A program made the position numbers and the translations under genes. DNA of 14,153 nucleotides from CAYZZA01 sp964482685 (GTDB lineage Bacteria; Bacillota; Bacilli; Lactobacillales; Carnobacteriaceae_A): NCBI GenBank assembly GCA_964482685.1, contig CAYZZA010000030.1, forward strand, positions 1-14,153, read 5' to 3'. Position 1 is the first letter of the stretch. Each line of letters opens with the position of its first letter. Of the stretch, positions 13,954-14,153 are shown piece by piece. The notes under the pieces are model-generated. The model searched no databases, was not told the DNA's origin, and saw nothing but the letters and a program-made list of their open reading frames with translations.

Positions 13954-14153
13954 TTATTTTACTTTTAATTTTTGCCCTACTCGAATATCATTGCCTGAAA
14001 TCCCATTCATAGCTTTCAGCTGCTCTGTTGTTAGATTGTGATTCAATGCAATGCGATAGAGGTTGTCTCCTGGTTTTACCGTGTAGGTCGTTTCTTCACT
14101 GACTTCTTGTTGGGCGGCTTTTTCCTTTGCTCGTTTCTCGGCTTCTGCTTGTT
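13954..14153 (-). CDS. LysM-domain protein, C-terminal part (cut by window edge)
   Basis: Only the last 65 residues and the stop are inside the window. They show a Gln/Ala/Glu/Lys-rich stretch (QAEAEKRAKEKAAQQE), likely a linker or coiled helix, followed by one C-terminal LysM domain: YTVKPGDNLYRIA, then LTTEQLKAMNGI and IRVGQKLKVK at the end. LysM domains bind the glycan backbone of peptidoglycan, so the protein is probably surface-attached, with an N-terminal membrane segment outside the window. In Lactobacillales a LysM protein commonly lies between recQ and cmk (B. subtilis YpbE near recQ is similar), which is what this looks like; the recQ link is inference because that part is not visible. 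Confidence 0.9.
   Translation of the reverse strand, partial: QAEAEKRAKEKAAQQEVSEETTYTVKPGDNLYRIALNHNLTTEQLKAMNGISGNDIRVGQKLKVK

Noticed and set aside
1..14153. Mobile elements, CRISPR arrays, tRNA genes, toxin-antitoxin or defence genes
   Set aside because: All coding space is filled by recognisable core genes in a conserved order. No transposase, repeat-spacer pattern or cloverleaf was seen in the gaps.

Overview
This window is an ordinary, densely packed stretch of core chromosome from a low-G+C Gram-positive bacterium. The gene set and order point to the order Lactobacillales, perhaps near Carnobacteriaceae or Enterococcaceae; the family level is inference from recall of gene order. The evidence is AT-rich DNA, AAGGAGG-type ribosome binding sites, a ribosomal S1-type protein next to cmk and der, and a neighbourhood that is a shortened version of the Bacillus subtilis cmk-ypfD-engA-hbs / ypiA-ypiB / cca / dinG / ypmB / asnS-dnaD-nth region. 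All fourteen genes lie on the minus strand, so transcription runs from high to low coordinates. I see no tRNA, rRNA, insertion sequence, prophage, CRISPR array or defence system.

In transcription order, the right part (14153-9718) holds the 3' end of a LysM-domain protein gene, cmk (CMP kinase), rpsA (S1-domain RNA-binding protein), der (ribosome-assembly GTPase) and hup (the HU nucleoid protein). Promoter-like sequences precede cmk, rpsA, der and hup. Intrinsic terminators follow rpsA and hup, so this part looks like several short transcripts. The middle (9571-7552) is a two-gene unit of a TPR protein (YpiA-like) and ReoY/YpiB, whose family acts in ClpCP-dependent control of the cell-wall enzyme MurA; it ends at a terminator with an unusually large loop.

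The left part (7471-1) starts at a promoter with an extended -10 and carries a MazG-like pyrophosphohydrolase, cca (tRNA CCA-adding enzyme) and dinG (exonuclease fused to a degenerate helicase). A second internal extended -10 promoter lies just after dinG, followed by ypmB, asnS, dnaD and nth (truncated by the window edge). dnaD and nth overlap by ATGA. Between asnS and dnaD is a long hairpin without a U-tract.

I did not find a new biological system. The observations most worth a second look are small: a probable AUU start codon for the TPR gene, a TTG start for asnS hidden behind an ATG that overlaps the Shine-Dalgarno, a pair of identical 9-bp sites flanking the hup promoter, the asnS-dnaD hairpin, the large-loop terminator after reoY (possible small RNA), a cmk stop codon that doubles as part of an rpsA promoter, and a long acidic N-terminal extension on RpsA.
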